A stretch of DNA of 64,000 bases from Hydrogenophilaceae bacterium. Its GTDB lineage: Bacteria; Pseudomonadota; Gammaproteobacteria; Burkholderiales; Thiobacillaceae. Positions 34,722-45,494 of the stretch are shown piece by piece (within the stretch, counting starts at the first letter, position 1; every line of letters starts with the position of its first letter). Where the stretch lies: the NCBI GenBank assembly GCA_024709485.1, contig JANJWO010000036.1:86080-150079 (forward strand), in the 5' to 3' direction. Position numbers and translations under genes: made by a program. The notes beneath the pieces are model-generated. The model ran no database searches and had not been told where the DNA came from. It saw nothing but the letters and a program-made list of their open reading frames with translations.

Positions 34722-34786
34722 GCGAGAGGCGTGAGGCGGAACCCCCGATGACCTCACGCCTCACGCCTCACGCCTTTCGCCTCACG
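34717..34786. repeat. Palindromic intergenic repeat, GCGTGAGGC family
   Basis: The left arm 34717-34739 contains GAGGCGTGAGGCG. The right arm 34752-34786 holds three tandem CTCACGCC words and then TTTCGCCTCACG, its reverse complement. The left arm overlaps the pdhB stop codon. It is built like the ACACAGAGG elements but from a different word. Confidence 0.75.
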
Positions 34787-34796
34787 GAATAAACGT

Positions 34797-37790
34797 ATGT
34801 CAAATCACTATGCGATAACCATGCCCCAGCTCTCGGACACCATGACCGAGGGCGTGCTGGTCACCTGGGAAAAGCAGCCGGGCGACCGCGTCGAGCGCGG
34901 CGACATCGTGGCCACGGTGGAAACCGACAAGGCCATCATGGACGTGGAAGTGTTCAAGGCCGGCTACCTGGCAGGACCGCTTGCCGAAGTCGGCAGCACC
35001 ATTGCCGTCGGCGGCGCGCTGGGCTACATCACCGACACCGCCGGCGACATGGCGATCGCCGCCGGCGAAGTGGTGGAAGAAAAGGCCCAGACCGAAATGA
35101 TCCCGCACCATGCGGGCACTCCCATCGTCATGCCGCAGCTGTCGGACACCATGACCGAGGGCGTGATGGTCACCTGGGAAAAGCAGCCGGGCGATGCGGT
35201 CAAGCGCGGCGACATCGTGGCCACGGTGGAAACCGACAAGGCCATCATGGACGTGGAAGTGTTCCAAGACGGCTTCCTCTCCGGCCCCATCGCCGACGTC
35301 GGCTCGGTGATCGAAGTCGGCCACCCCATGGGCTTCATCGTCTCCGATGCCGCCAAGGTCAACACCACCGGCGTCACCCTGGGCGCCGATCATAAAGTAA
35401 AAGAAACCCATGCCATGAAGCCGGGCGCGGGCGAAATCAAACCGGCGCCCAAGACCGCGCCGGCGAAATCCAACATCCCGGTCACCGCGCCCAGCGCCGC
35501 CTCGGTCAAGGTCGCGCCCGCCGCGCGCCCCGCCGGCCGCCAGGCCAGCCCCTATGCGCGCAAGCTCGCCGCGCAAAGCGGCGTCGATTTGGGCAAGCTC
35601 GCCGGCAGCGGCCCCGCCGGCGTGATCATCGCCGCCGACGTGGCGCGCGCGCGCCCGTCGATGAAGGAAGTCGCGCACAGCCTGCCGCAGGTCGACGTGC
35701 CGGGCGAAGGCCGCGCCATGACCTCGATGGAAAAGGCGGTGAGCCACGCCATGACGGCCTCGCTCACGCTGCCCACCTTCAACGCCACCATGAACATCGA
35801 CACCAGCAAGCTCACCGCCGCCGCCAAGGCGCGCAAGGTGTCGGTGACCGTGGCCATCGCCAAGGCCTGCTCGGTGGCGATGCAGAACTGGCCGCGCATG
35901 AACTGGGCCTACCAGCCGGTGGACAAGCTGGTCGAACGCAATGAACACAACTTCGGCGTCGCGGTGAAGTCCGACGACGGCGGCCTGGTGGTGCCGATTC
36001 TGCACGGCATCGAGTCCAAGGGCCTGGAAGGCCTGCAGGAGGCCTGGAACGACCTGGTGCCGAGAGCCCGCATCCGCAAGCTCAGCCCGGCCGAGTTCGC
36101 CAACCCGACCTTCACCATCTCCAACATGGGCATGTTCGGGATCACGCATTTCACCGCGATCCCCACGCCCGGCATTTCCGCCATTCTGGCCATTGCCGCG
36201 AGCGGCCCGCAGGGCACGCCCTTCACCATCACCGCCGACCATCGCGTGCTGAACGGCGCCGACGTGGCCGGCTACCTGGTCGACCTCAAGAACGCCATCG
36301 AGAATCCGGAAGCCTGGATTGCCGGCGCGGCCGCGGCAGCGCCGCCGGTCTCGCCCATCCCCGAAGGCAACTGGGACTATCCGGTGGTGGTCATCGGCGG
36401 CGGCCCCGGCGGCGAGGACTGCGCGCGCGATCTGGCCGATCACGGCATCAAGGTCGCGATGGTGCACAACGAGCCCTTCCCCGGCGGCGAATGTCTGTGG
36501 CGCGGCTGCATCCCGTCCAAGGCCTGGCGCGCCGCCGCCGACGTCATCCGCAACCGCGCGCACGACGCGGAAATGGGCGTCACCGGCACCAGCAAGCCCA
36601 AGCTCGACTGGGATCAGGTGGAGAAGCACCGCCGCTGGGTGCAGCAGTCGCGCGGCGAGATGGCGCTCAAGGCCGACAAGGGCATGAAGATCAACGTCAT
36701 CGAGGGCTTCGGTGAATTCGTCGATGCGCACACGCTGAAGGTCACCGCGCCCGACGGCGCGGTCAACACGCTCACCTTCGGCGCGGCGGTGATCGCCACC
36801 GGCGCGCCCGCCTTCGTGCCGCCGATTTCCGGCGCGCGCGAAAACCTGGCGAGCGGCGGCGTGGTCACTTCCGACACCATCTGGAACCTGGCCAAGCCGC
36901 CGAAGAAGATGGCCATCGTCGGCGGCGGCGTGATCGGCGTGGAAATGGCGCAGATCTTCCGCGACTTCGGCTGCGAGATCCTCATGCTCGAGCGCAACGC
37001 GCGCATCCTCGCCGAAGTGGAAGAGGAAATCGCCAAGACCCTGATCGGCCTGCTGGAGAAGGAAATCAGCGTCGTCACCGGCGCCGAGATCAACGGCATC
37101 AACGGCCAGCCCGGCAGCATGAGCGTGGCCTACAAGAACGCCGGCGGCGAAGCCGCCGAGTTCAAGTGCGACGTGGTGCTGATGGCCACCGGCAAGCGCC
37201 CGGATACGGCGAAGCTCAATCTCGACAAGATTGGTGTGGCACTCGACGGTGCGGCGATCAAGGTCAACGCCCGCTGCCAGACCTCGCAGCCGCACATCTA
37301 CGCGGTCGGCGACGTCATCGGCGGCTACATGCTGGCGCACACCGCCGCGACCCAAGGCCGCGTGGCCGCCGACAACCTGCTCGGCCATGCGGCGACCTAC
37401 GACCAGGACAAGGATTGCGCCGTGACCTTCTCGCGCCCGCAGGCCGGCTTCGTCGGCTTGACGGTGGCGCAGGCCAAGGCCAAGGGCATCGACGCGGTCG
37501 AGGCCAAGATGCCGATGAGCATCGACGCCAAGGCCATGATCACCGGCGAGACCGAGGGCATGATCAAGCTGGTGGCGGACAAGGCCAGCGGCCGCATCAT
37601 CGGCGTGCACTACCTCGCCGACCACACCGACACCCTGATCGGCACCGGCGTGATGATGGTGGCGGGCGAGATGACGCTGAACCAGGTGGCCAAGGCCATC
37701 TTCCCGCACCCGACCCAGACCGAGCTGTTCGGCGAACTGGCGCGGCGCCTGCTGGCGCGCATGCGCCGCACCGCCAAGGCCAAGGCCTGA
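34797..37790 (+). CDS. Fused dihydrolipoamide acetyltransferase (E2) and dihydrolipoamide dehydrogenase (E3)
   Basis: A single 997-residue frame. Lipoyl domain 1 (lipoyl Lys45 in ETDKA) and lipoyl domain 2 (Lys148) are followed by an Ala/Pro linker and a peripheral-subunit-binding domain (about 250-285, SPYARKLAAQSGVDLGKLAG). The E2 catalytic domain (about 300-515) contains DHRVLNGAD, with His482 kept but Asn486 where most E2s have Asp. A second linker leads to the complete FAD-dependent E3 (about 527-997) with VVIGGGPGG, the redox disulfide Cys566-x4-Cys571 and a C-terminal HPTQTE. It would join E2 and E3 stoichiometrically in the PDH complex. It follows pdhA and pdhB. Confidence 0.9.
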   Translation: MSNHYAITMPQLSDTMTEGVLVTWEKQPGDRVERGDIVATVETDKAIMDVEVFKAGYLAGPLAEVGSTIAVGGALGYITDTAGDMAIAAGEVVEEKAQTEMIPHHAGTPIVMPQLSDTMTEGVMVTWEKQPGDAVKRGDIVATVETDKAIMDVEVFQDGFLSGPIADVGSVIEVGHPMGFIVSDAAKVNTTGVTLGADHKVKETHAMKPGAGEIKPAPKTAPAKSNIPVTAPSAASVKVAPAARPAGRQASPYARKLAAQSGVDLGKLAGSGPAGVIIAADVARARPSMKEVAHSLPQVDVPGEGRAMTSMEKAVSHAMTASLTLPTFNATMNIDTSKLTAAAKARKVSVTVAIAKACSVAMQNWPRMNWAYQPVDKLVERNEHNFGVAVKSDDGGLVVPILHGIESKGLEGLQEAWNDLVPRARIRKLSPAEFANPTFTISNMGMFGITHFTAIPTPGISAILAIAASGPQGTPFTITADHRVLNGADVAGYLVDLKNAIENPEAWIAGAAAAAPPVSPIPEGNWDYPVVVIGGGPGGEDCARDLADHGIKVAMVHNEPFPGGECLWRGCIPSKAWRAAADVIRNRAHDAEMGVTGTSKPKLDWDQVEKHRRWVQQSRGEMALKADKGMKINVIEGFGEFVDAHTLKVTAPDGAVNTLTFGAAVIATGAPAFVPPISGARENLASGGVVTSDTIWNLAKPPKKMAIVGGGVIGVEMAQIFRDFGCEILMLERNARILAEVEEEIAKTLIGLLEKEISVVTGAEINGINGQPGSMSVAYKNAGGEAAEFKCDVVLMATGKRPDTAKLNLDKIGVALDGAAIKVNARCQTSQPHIYAVGDVIGGYMLAHTAATQGRVAADNLLGHAATYDQDKDCAVTFSRPQAGFVGLTVAQAKAKGIDAVEAKMPMSIDAKAMITGETEGMIKLVADKASGRIIGVHYLADHTDTLIGTGVMMVAGEMTLNQVAKAIFPHPTQTELFGELARRLLARMRRTAKAKA

Positions 37791-37805
37791 GAACGGCTGC
37801 GCGGC

Positions 37806-38453
37806 ATGAGCCATTCAGCGCAGGCCGATATCAACAAGGTCCTGGCCGCGCTGAAAGGCCTGCACCGCGCCTTCCCCATCGAGCAGCGCCTCAAGCTCCA
37901 GGCCTGCGACAGCACGCGCGAAACCTATCTCGCCGTGCTGGCGCGCTGGGTGCAGACAGCCTCCGCCCCGTCGCCGGCCGGCTTCGACGCCGAGGCGCTG
38001 GACGAACTGCTGGCGCTGGACGCGCTCTACCTGACGGAAGATGAGCAGGCCATCGGCGCCGCGCCGTTCTGCCCCGTCGAAACCGACATCAAGGTCAGCT
38101 TCCCGCACGAAACCCTGTATGCGCTGTCGGCGCTGGATGCGCTGGCGCTGCCCAGGCTGCTCGGCAGCGCAGGCGTGATCGAAACCCGCTGCCCGGTCAG
38201 CCGCCAGCCCATCACCCTGCAGATCGACGCGCAAGGCAATCCGCTGCCTGCGGAGCTTGACAAGGCCATGGTGGTGTTCCAGAAAATCAGCGAACACGTC
38301 CAGCATTATTCCCACGACATCGCAGGGGGAATTCGCTTCGTCCACCCCGCGCTGCGCGGGCGTTTCCCGCAATCGCTCACGCTGGCCGAGGCGGCCGCGA
38401 CCGTGCACGCTTTTTATGCATTTCAGCGTAGAATGCTGGCAGGAACCTTCTAG
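37806..38453 (+). CDS. MerB-like (alkylmercury lyase fold) protein lacking the main catalytic cysteine
   Basis: A 215-residue protein. Residues 105-140 (YALSALDALALPRLLG, then VIETRCPVSRQPITLQI) line up well with organomercurial lyase MerB around its active site. Where MerB has Cys96 in CALD this protein has Ser108; the Asp (Asp111) and the second cysteine (Cys129) are kept. The equivalent of MerB Cys159 is not seen. It is therefore unlikely to be an ordinary mercury lyase. It lies 15 bp after the E2-E3 fusion and is probably cotranscribed with PDH, which suggests a housekeeping role of unknown kind. Confidence 0.6.
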   Translation: MSHSAQADINKVLAALKGLHRAFPIEQRLKLQACDSTRETYLAVLARWVQTASAPSPAGFDAEALDELLALDALYLTEDEQAIGAAPFCPVETDIKVSFPHETLYALSALDALALPRLLGSAGVIETRCPVSRQPITLQIDAQGNPLPAELDKAMVVFQKISEHVQHYSHDIAGGIRFVHPALRGRFPQSLTLAEAAATVHAFYAFQRRMLAGTF

Positions 38454-38457
38454 GGGG

Positions 38458-38487
38458 CCCGCAACATCTTCAAAGCTTGATTGCGGG
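38458..38487. terminator. Weak hairpin after the PDH/MerB-like genes
   Basis: CCCGCAA (38458-38464) pairs with TTGCGGG (38481-38487), with a 16-base loop. It follows the stop of the MerB-like gene by four bases. There is no T-run, so termination is only a possibility. Confidence 0.3.
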
Positions 38488-38543
38488 AAAGCGGTATCGG
38501 AAGGTTGCCGAGGGGACAATAAACTCAACAAGAACAGGCAACC

Positions 38544-39431
38544 ATGGCGGAACATCCTGCTGACAGCGCGCTAGCGCAGCTCGAACTCACGCTGGAAAAT
38601 CACCAGCAGTGGGCGGAGGTGATTGTCGCCGGCATTCTGGCCAACGAAGCGCCCGCAGAAGAAAACCTGGTGCCGGGCGCGCACATGCTGTGCGACTTCG
38701 GCAAGTGGTATTACAGCCAGACCCACTCCACCGTGCTGACCGAACAGCCGCTGTTCACCACCCTGGAAAAGAAGCATCGCGCCCTGCACGACACCGCGCG
38801 AAGCCTGCTGACCGCCCCGGCCGGCGAGGACAAGGCCGACGCCTACCGGCAGTTTTCCGGCGCCTCCAGCGAAATGGCGCAGCACATCCGCAGCCTGATC
38901 CAGGCGCTGCTGACCAGCGAACTCACCACCGACGCGCTGACCGGCGTGCCCAACCGCCGCCAGATGGACGAGCAGCTCGAGGAGGCGATCTACGCCGCCA
39001 CCCACATCCTGCGCGAACCGGCCTGCCTGGCGCTGTCCGACCTCGACCACTTCAAGCGCATCAACGACACCTACGGCCACGGCGTCGGGGACGAGGTGCT
39101 GAAAGCCTTCAGCCAGCTCCTGCTCACCAGCATGCGCGACACCGACCGCATCTACCGCTACGGCGGCGAGGAATTCCTCATCTTCATGAACCATGTCGAT
39201 ATGGAAATAGCCGAAAACATACTCGACCGGCTGCGGGAAAAAATCTCGCGCTACCCGCTGCATATCGAAGGGCTGTCCGCGCCGCTCAACATCACGGTTT
39301 CCTTCGGCATCGCCCAGGTGATTCCGAACGAAACCCTGCGCAGCCTGATCCGGCGCGCGGACGAGGCCCTGTATCAGGCCAAGAGCGACGGGCGCAACCG
39401 GGTCTGCACCACCCGCCAGTTCGCTGCCTAG
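38544..39431 (+). CDS. Zinc-sensing diguanylate cyclase (CZB-GGDEF, DgcZ-like)
   Basis: A 295-residue cytoplasmic enzyme making cyclic di-GMP. The N-terminal CZB domain shows the 3His-1Cys zinc set: His20, Cys50 (AHMLCDFGKWYY), His78 and His82. The GGDEF domain follows from about residue 128, with LSDLDHFKRINDTYGHGVGD and active-site GGEEF at 207-211. An intact inhibitory I-site RDTD (198-201) sits five residues upstream. This is the domain layout of E. coli DgcZ, which zinc inhibits. No matching phosphodiesterase is nearby. Confidence 0.88.
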   Translation: MAEHPADSALAQLELTLENHQQWAEVIVAGILANEAPAEENLVPGAHMLCDFGKWYYSQTHSTVLTEQPLFTTLEKKHRALHDTARSLLTAPAGEDKADAYRQFSGASSEMAQHIRSLIQALLTSELTTDALTGVPNRRQMDEQLEEAIYAATHILREPACLALSDLDHFKRINDTYGHGVGDEVLKAFSQLLLTSMRDTDRIYRYGGEEFLIFMNHVDMEIAENILDRLREKISRYPLHIEGLSAPLNITVSFGIAQVIPNETLRSLIRRADEALYQAKSDGRNRVCTTRQFAA

Positions 39432-39569
39432 CCAAATCGATTTCGCAGCCGCGAAATTGGCGCCAACGCGCCCTGGCGAACGATCCGGGCCGGGCAATTT
39501 CCCCGCTTTCCCCAACCCCGGGCACCCGCTCGGGTAAAATCGCAGGTTTAGCTCGATTGCCGCACCGCC

Positions 39570-41156
<1,587 letters not shown>

Positions 41157-41170
41157 TCGCGGCTGAAGGA

Positions 41171-41335
41171 ATAGAATTAACCGCAGAGTTCGCGGAGGAC
41201 GCGGAGTGAACGGCTTAAACACAGAGGAAGCAGAGGCAACAGAGGAAAGCGATTTCCTCATTGTTTCCGTGTAATCCTCTGCTCCCTCTGTTACCTCTGT
41301 GTAATTGCTTTTCCTCCACGAACTCTGCGGTCAAC
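41171..41335. repeat. Nested palindromic intergenic repeat (ACACAGAGG family inside a CCGCAGAG palindrome)
   Basis: The outer arms are 41177-41199 (TTAACCGCAGAGTTCGCGG onward) and 41312-41334, near-perfect reverse complements. The inner arms, 41218-41248 and 41275-41302, belong to the ACACAGAGG family also seen at 2574 and 9486. The left end ATAGAATTAACCGC (41171-41184) is identical to the left end of the element at 50780. It fills the prfC-pyrD gap and looks like one palindrome inserted in, or grown within, another. Confidence 0.85.
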
Positions 41336-41360
41336 AAACCTGAATAGGCTTCTGTCTCAA

Positions 41361-42371
41361 ATGTTTCCATACTCTCTGCTGCGCCCCGCCCTGTTCGCGC
41401 TCGACCCGGAGACCGCGCACGATCTGACGATCGCGGCGCTCGCCAAGGCCGGGGCGCTGGCGGGGCTGGGCTGCGGCAAGACCGCCGGACGTGAAGTCGA
41501 GGTCATGGGCCTGAGATTCCCCAATCCGGTGGGTCTCGCCGCCGGCCTCGACAAAAACGGCGCGGCCATCGACGGCCTGGCCGCATTGGGGTTTGGCTTC
41601 ATCGAAATCGGCACCGTCACGCCGCGCCCGCAGCCGGGCAACCCCCGGCCGCGCATGTTCCGCCTGCCCGCGGCCGGCGCCATCATCAACCGCATGGGCT
41701 TCAACAATCACGGCGTCGCCGCGCTGGTGGAGAACGTCAGGCGCGCGAAATACCAGGGCATCCTCGGCATCAATATTGGAAAAAATGCCGACACCCCGAT
41801 CGAGCGCGCCGCCGACGATTACCTCGCCTGCCTCGATGCGGTGTATGCGCACGCGAGCTATGTCACCGTCAACATCTCCTCGCCCAACACCAAGAATCTG
41901 CGCGACCTGCAAAGCGCGGACGCGCTGGACGCACTGCTCGCGCAGCTGAAGCGGCGCCAGGCCGAACTCGCCCAGGCCCACGGCCGCTACGTGCCCATCG
42001 CGTTGAAGATCGCGCCCGACCTCGACCATGAGCAGATCGCCGCCATCGCCGAGCTGCTGCGCCGCCACCGCCTGGACGCGGTGATCGCCACCAACACCAC
42101 GCTGGCGCGCGACCAGGTCGCCCATCTTGCGCACGGCCAGGAGGCCGGCGGGCTTTCCGGTGCGCCGGTGCGCGAAAAATCCACCGCCGTGATACGCGAA
42201 CTGGCGCGCCTGCTGCAAGACGAAGTGCCCATCATCGGCGTGGGCGGCATTCTCTCCGGCGCCGACGCCCGCGAAAAAATTTCCGCTGGCGCAAAGCTGG
42301 TTCAGGTCTACACTGGGCTCATCTATCGCGGGCCGGCCCTGGTGCGCGAATGCATCGAGGCGCTGAAATGA
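41361..42371 (+). CDS. pyrD: Dihydroorotate dehydrogenase (quinone), class 2
   Basis: PyrD oxidises dihydroorotate to orotate with quinone as acceptor at the inner membrane. The 336-residue protein starts [20 protein letters not shown], the amphipathic membrane-associating N-terminus of class 2. It has [13 protein letters not shown], the catalytic serine in [14 protein letters not shown] and the FMN-binding [15 protein letters not shown]. Its stop overlaps a five-codon frame that leads into kup. Confidence 0.96.
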   Translation: MFPYSLLRPALFALDPETAHDLTIAALAKAGALAGLGCGKTAGREVEVMGLRFPNPVGLAAGLDKNGAAIDGLAALGFGFIEIGTVTPRPQPGNPRPRMFRLPAAGAIINRMGFNNHGVAALVENVRRAKYQGILGINIGKNADTPIERAADDYLACLDAVYAHASYVTVNISSPNTKNLRDLQSADALDALLAQLKRRQAELAQAHGRYVPIALKIAPDLDHEQIAAIAELLRRHRLDAVIATNTTLARDQVAHLAHGQEAGGLSGAPVREKSTAVIRELARLLQDEVPIIGVGGILSGADAREKISAGAKLVQVYTGLIYRGPALVRECIEALK

Positions 42372-42381
42372 GGGGACATCA

Positions 42382-44256
42382 ATAAGCACCACGCCCAAAT
42401 CCGGACTGCCCGCCCTCACCCTGGGCGCGATCGGCGTGGTATTCGGCGACATCGGCACCAGCCCGCTGTATGCCGTCAAGGAAGTGTTCCACGAAAGCCA
42501 CGGCATCGGGCTCAGCGAAGCCAACGTGCTGGGCATGCTGTCGCTGGTGTTCTGGGCGCTGATGCTGGTGGTGTCGCTGAAATACGTGTTGTTCATCATG
42601 CGCGCCGACAACCGCGGCGAAGGCGGCATCATGGCGCTCATCGCGCTGGCGCAGCAGGCCACGCACAGGCGGCCGCGGCTGAAATGGGCCTTCCTCACCC
42701 TGGGCGTGTTCGGCGCCGCGCTGTTCTACGGCGACGGCATCATCACCCCGGCCATTTCCGTGCTGTCCGCCGTCGAGGGCCTGGAGTTCGCCACCCCCGG
42801 CATGCACGTCTTCGTCATTCCCATCGCACTGATCATCCTGGTCGGCCTGTTCGTGGTGCAGCGCTGGGGCACCGGCCAGGTCGGCCGCTTCTTCGGACCG
42901 GTCATGCTGGTCTGGTTCCTGGCCCTGGCCGGCCTCGGCATCAAGGAAATCATCCACAATCCGCATGTGCTGCTGGCGCTGAATCCGCAATACGCCCTCC
43001 TGTTCTTCGTCAACAATCAGACCGCGGGCTTCCTGGCGCTGGGCTCGGTGGTGCTGGTCGTCACCGGCTCCGAAGCGCTGTATGCGGACATGGGCCATTT
43101 CGGCAAGCAGGCGATCCGCACCGCCTGGGTCGGGCTGGCGCTGCCGGCATTGCTGCTCAACTACTTCGGCCAGGGCGCGCTGATCCTGCGCCATCCCGAG
43201 GCGCTGGAAAACCCCTTCTACCGCCTGGCGCCGGAAGGCACGATCTATCTGCTCATCGGGCTGGCCACGCTCGCCACCATCATCGCCTCGCAGGCGGTGA
43301 TTTCGGGCGCGTATTCCATCACCCGCCAGGCCATCCAGCTGGGCTACCTGCCGCGCATGCGCGTGGTGCACACTTCCAGCCGCGAGATCGGCCAGGTCTA
43401 CATCCCCTTCATCAACACCGCGCTTGCCATCGGCGTCGCCGGCCTGGTGCTGGGTCTGCGCAACTCCTCCAACCTGGCCGCCGCCTACGGCATCGCCGTC
43501 ACCGGCACCATGGCCATCGACACGCTGCTCGCTTCCCTGGTGGCCTATTCGCTGTGGAAAAAGAACCTCGGGGCGGTGATCGCGCTGGGGGTTTTCTTCC
43601 TCGTCATCGACCTTTCCTTCTTCGCCGCCAACCTGCCGAAAATCCCGCACGGCGGCTGGTTCCCGCTGGTGGTCGGCGCGTTGGTCTTCGTCCTGCTCGC
43701 GACCTGGAAGAAGGGCCGCGGCCTGCTGCAGAAAAAGCAGTCCGATGAGACCCTGCCGCTTGAGCCCTTCCTGGAAAGCCTGCTGGCGCATCCTCCGGTG
43801 CGCGTGCCCGGCACCGCGGTGTTCCTCACCACCAGCCGCTCCAGCGTGCCGCATGCGCTGCTGCACAACCTGATCCACAACAAGGTGCTGCACGACAGGC
43901 TGATCTTCCTCACCGTCGTGACCGAGGAAGTCCCCTTCGTCCCCGAGATCGACCAGATCGAAATCGACGATCTCGGCCATGGCGCCTGGCGCATGATCGC
44001 GCGCTACGGCTTCAAGGACGAGCCCGACATCCCACTGGCGCTGGCGCGCTGCGACGCCCTGGGCATGCACTTCAACATGATGGAAACCTCCTTCTTCCTC
44101 AACCGCGAAACCATCCTGCCCGGCAAGCTGCCGGGCATGGCGCTGTGGCGCGAAAAGCTGTTCGCCTGGATGAACCGCAGCGCCTCGACCGCCATGGTAT
44201 TCTTCAAGCTGCCGCCCAACCGCGTGATCGAGCTGGGCACGCAGGTAGAGATTTAG
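42382..44256 (+). CDS. kup: KUP-family potassium uptake protein with apparent AUA start
   Basis: Kup is a multi-helix K+/H+ symporter of the inner membrane. The frame contains the signature GVVFGDIGTSPLYAVKEVF and about 12 hydrophobic helices with a C-terminal cytoplasmic domain. From codon ATA at 42382 (then STTPKSGLPALTLGAIG) the protein has 624 residues, the length expected for Kup. No ATG, GTG or TTG lies in this frame between the upstream region and GTG 42436, and a start at 42436 would cut into the first helix. GAGGGG six bases before the ATA supports initiation there. The ATA overlaps the TAA of the five-codon frame ATG-AGG-GGA-CAT-CAA, so reinitiation is plausible. A sequencing error is an alternative. 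Confidence 0.88.
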   Translation: MSTTPKSGLPALTLGAIGVVFGDIGTSPLYAVKEVFHESHGIGLSEANVLGMLSLVFWALMLVVSLKYVLFIMRADNRGEGGIMALIALAQQATHRRPRLKWAFLTLGVFGAALFYGDGIITPAISVLSAVEGLEFATPGMHVFVIPIALIILVGLFVVQRWGTGQVGRFFGPVMLVWFLALAGLGIKEIIHNPHVLLALNPQYALLFFVNNQTAGFLALGSVVLVVTGSEALYADMGHFGKQAIRTAWVGLALPALLLNYFGQGALILRHPEALENPFYRLAPEGTIYLLIGLATLATIIASQAVISGAYSITRQAIQLGYLPRMRVVHTSSREIGQVYIPFINTALAIGVAGLVLGLRNSSNLAAAYGIAVTGTMAIDTLLASLVAYSLWKKNLGAVIALGVFFLVIDLSFFAANLPKIPHGGWFPLVVGALVFVLLATWKKGRGLLQKKQSDETLPLEPFLESLLAHPPVRVPGTAVFLTTSRSSVPHALLHNLIHNKVLHDRLIFLTVVTEEVPFVPEIDQIEIDDLGHGAWRMIARYGFKDEPDIPLALARCDALGMHFNMMETSFFLNRETILPGKLPGMALWREKLFAWMNRSASTAMVFFKLPPNRVIELGTQVEI

Positions 44257-44313
44257 CCTGCGGGGACGACAGGCTGAAATGGACACAACCCGGAAGACAT
44301 GTAAGGAGCCTCC

Positions 44314-45399
44314 GTGCTGATCGGCATCCCCAAGGAAATCAAGGACAACGAATACCGCGTGGCGATGACGCCGGGCGGCGTGCAGGCGCTCGCCGAGGCC
44401 GGGCACGCGGTGCGGGTGGAGGCCGGCGCCGGCGCGGCCATCGGCTTTTCCGACGCGGACTATCGCGCGGCGGGCGCGGAACTGGCCGGCGCGCCGGCGG
44501 ACGTGTGGCAGGCCGAGCTGGTGGTCAAGGTCAAGGAGCCGCAGGACGCGGAAACGCCGCGGCTGCAGTCCGGCCAGATGCTGTTCTGCTACCTGCATCT
44601 GGCGGCCATGCCCGAGCTGGCCAGGACCCTGCTGGCAAAAAACGTGACGGCCTTCGGCTACGAAACCGTGACCGACGCGGCGGGCGGTTATCCGCTATTG
44701 AAGCCCATGTCGGAAATCGCCGGGCGCATGGCGCCGCAGATGGGCGCGCTCGGCCTGACGCTGCCCTACGGCGGCAACGGCACCCTGCTCGCCGGCGTGC
44801 CGGGCGTCTGGCCCGGGCGCATCGCCATCCTCGGCGGCGGCAACGTGGGCATGAATGCGGTGCGCGTGGCGGTCGGCCTGGGCGCCCAGGTGCGGCTGCT
44901 GGATCGGAATGCCGAGAAACTGCGCCATGCGGACGAACGCTACGGCGCGCGCTGCGAAACCGCCTTCGCCACTGCGGACGAGGTCGCCCGGGCGGTCGCC
45001 CAGGCCGACGTCGTCATCGGCGCCGCTCTGGTGGCCGGCCGCCGCGCGCCGCACATCCTGACGCGCGCGCATCTGCGCGCCATGCGCCCCGGTTCGGTGC
45101 TGGTCGACGTCGCCATCGACCAGGGCGGCATCGCGGAAACCTCGCGCCCCACCACGCACAGCGATCCGTTTTACGTGGAGGAAGGCATCGTGCATTACTG
45201 CGTCACCAACATGCCCGGCGCGGTGGCGCGCACCGCCACCCTGGCGCTGACCCAGGCCACGCTGCCTTTCGTGCTGGCATTGGCCGGGCACGGCATCGGC
45301 GCGGCGGCGGAAGATCCGCATCTGGGCAAAGGCTTGCAGCTCCGGAACGGGGAAATCGTCTATCCCGGCCTCGCCGAGGACATCGAAAAACCACGTTGA
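44314..45399 (+). CDS. ald: Alanine dehydrogenase
   Basis: Ald interconverts L-alanine and pyruvate plus ammonium with NAD. The 361-residue product starts at GTG 44314 ([20 protein letters not shown]) with AAGGAG upstream. It has VVKVKEPQ and the pyridine-nucleotide motif [16 protein letters not shown]. The C-terminal [16 protein letters not shown] signature is clear. Length is normal. It stands between kup and rnfA without obvious operon partners. Confidence 0.93.
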   Translation: MLIGIPKEIKDNEYRVAMTPGGVQALAEAGHAVRVEAGAGAAIGFSDADYRAAGAELAGAPADVWQAELVVKVKEPQDAETPRLQSGQMLFCYLHLAAMPELARTLLAKNVTAFGYETVTDAAGGYPLLKPMSEIAGRMAPQMGALGLTLPYGGNGTLLAGVPGVWPGRIAILGGGNVGMNAVRVAVGLGAQVRLLDRNAEKLRHADERYGARCETAFATADEVARAVAQADVVIGAALVAGRRAPHILTRAHLRAMRPGSVLVDVAIDQGGIAETSRPTTHSDPFYVEEGIVHYCVTNMPGAVARTATLALTQATLPFVLALAGHGIGAAAEDPHLGKGLQLRNGEIVYPGLAEDIEKPR

Positions 45400-45494
45400 C
45401 AAAGGCGCCGGGAAAATTCCCCGCTGTTGCCACGGTTGAATATCGCGCGGCCACACCGGATAATTCGGATAATTGTCTCTTGTAACAAGACGCC

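Noticed and set aside
34800..37814. 1004-residue open frame on the minus strand opposite the E2-E3 fusion
   Set aside because: A high-GC antisense shadow: composition is Gly/Ala/His/Val/Asp/Arg-rich without domain motifs, while the plus strand encodes unmistakable lipoyl, E2 and E3 domains.
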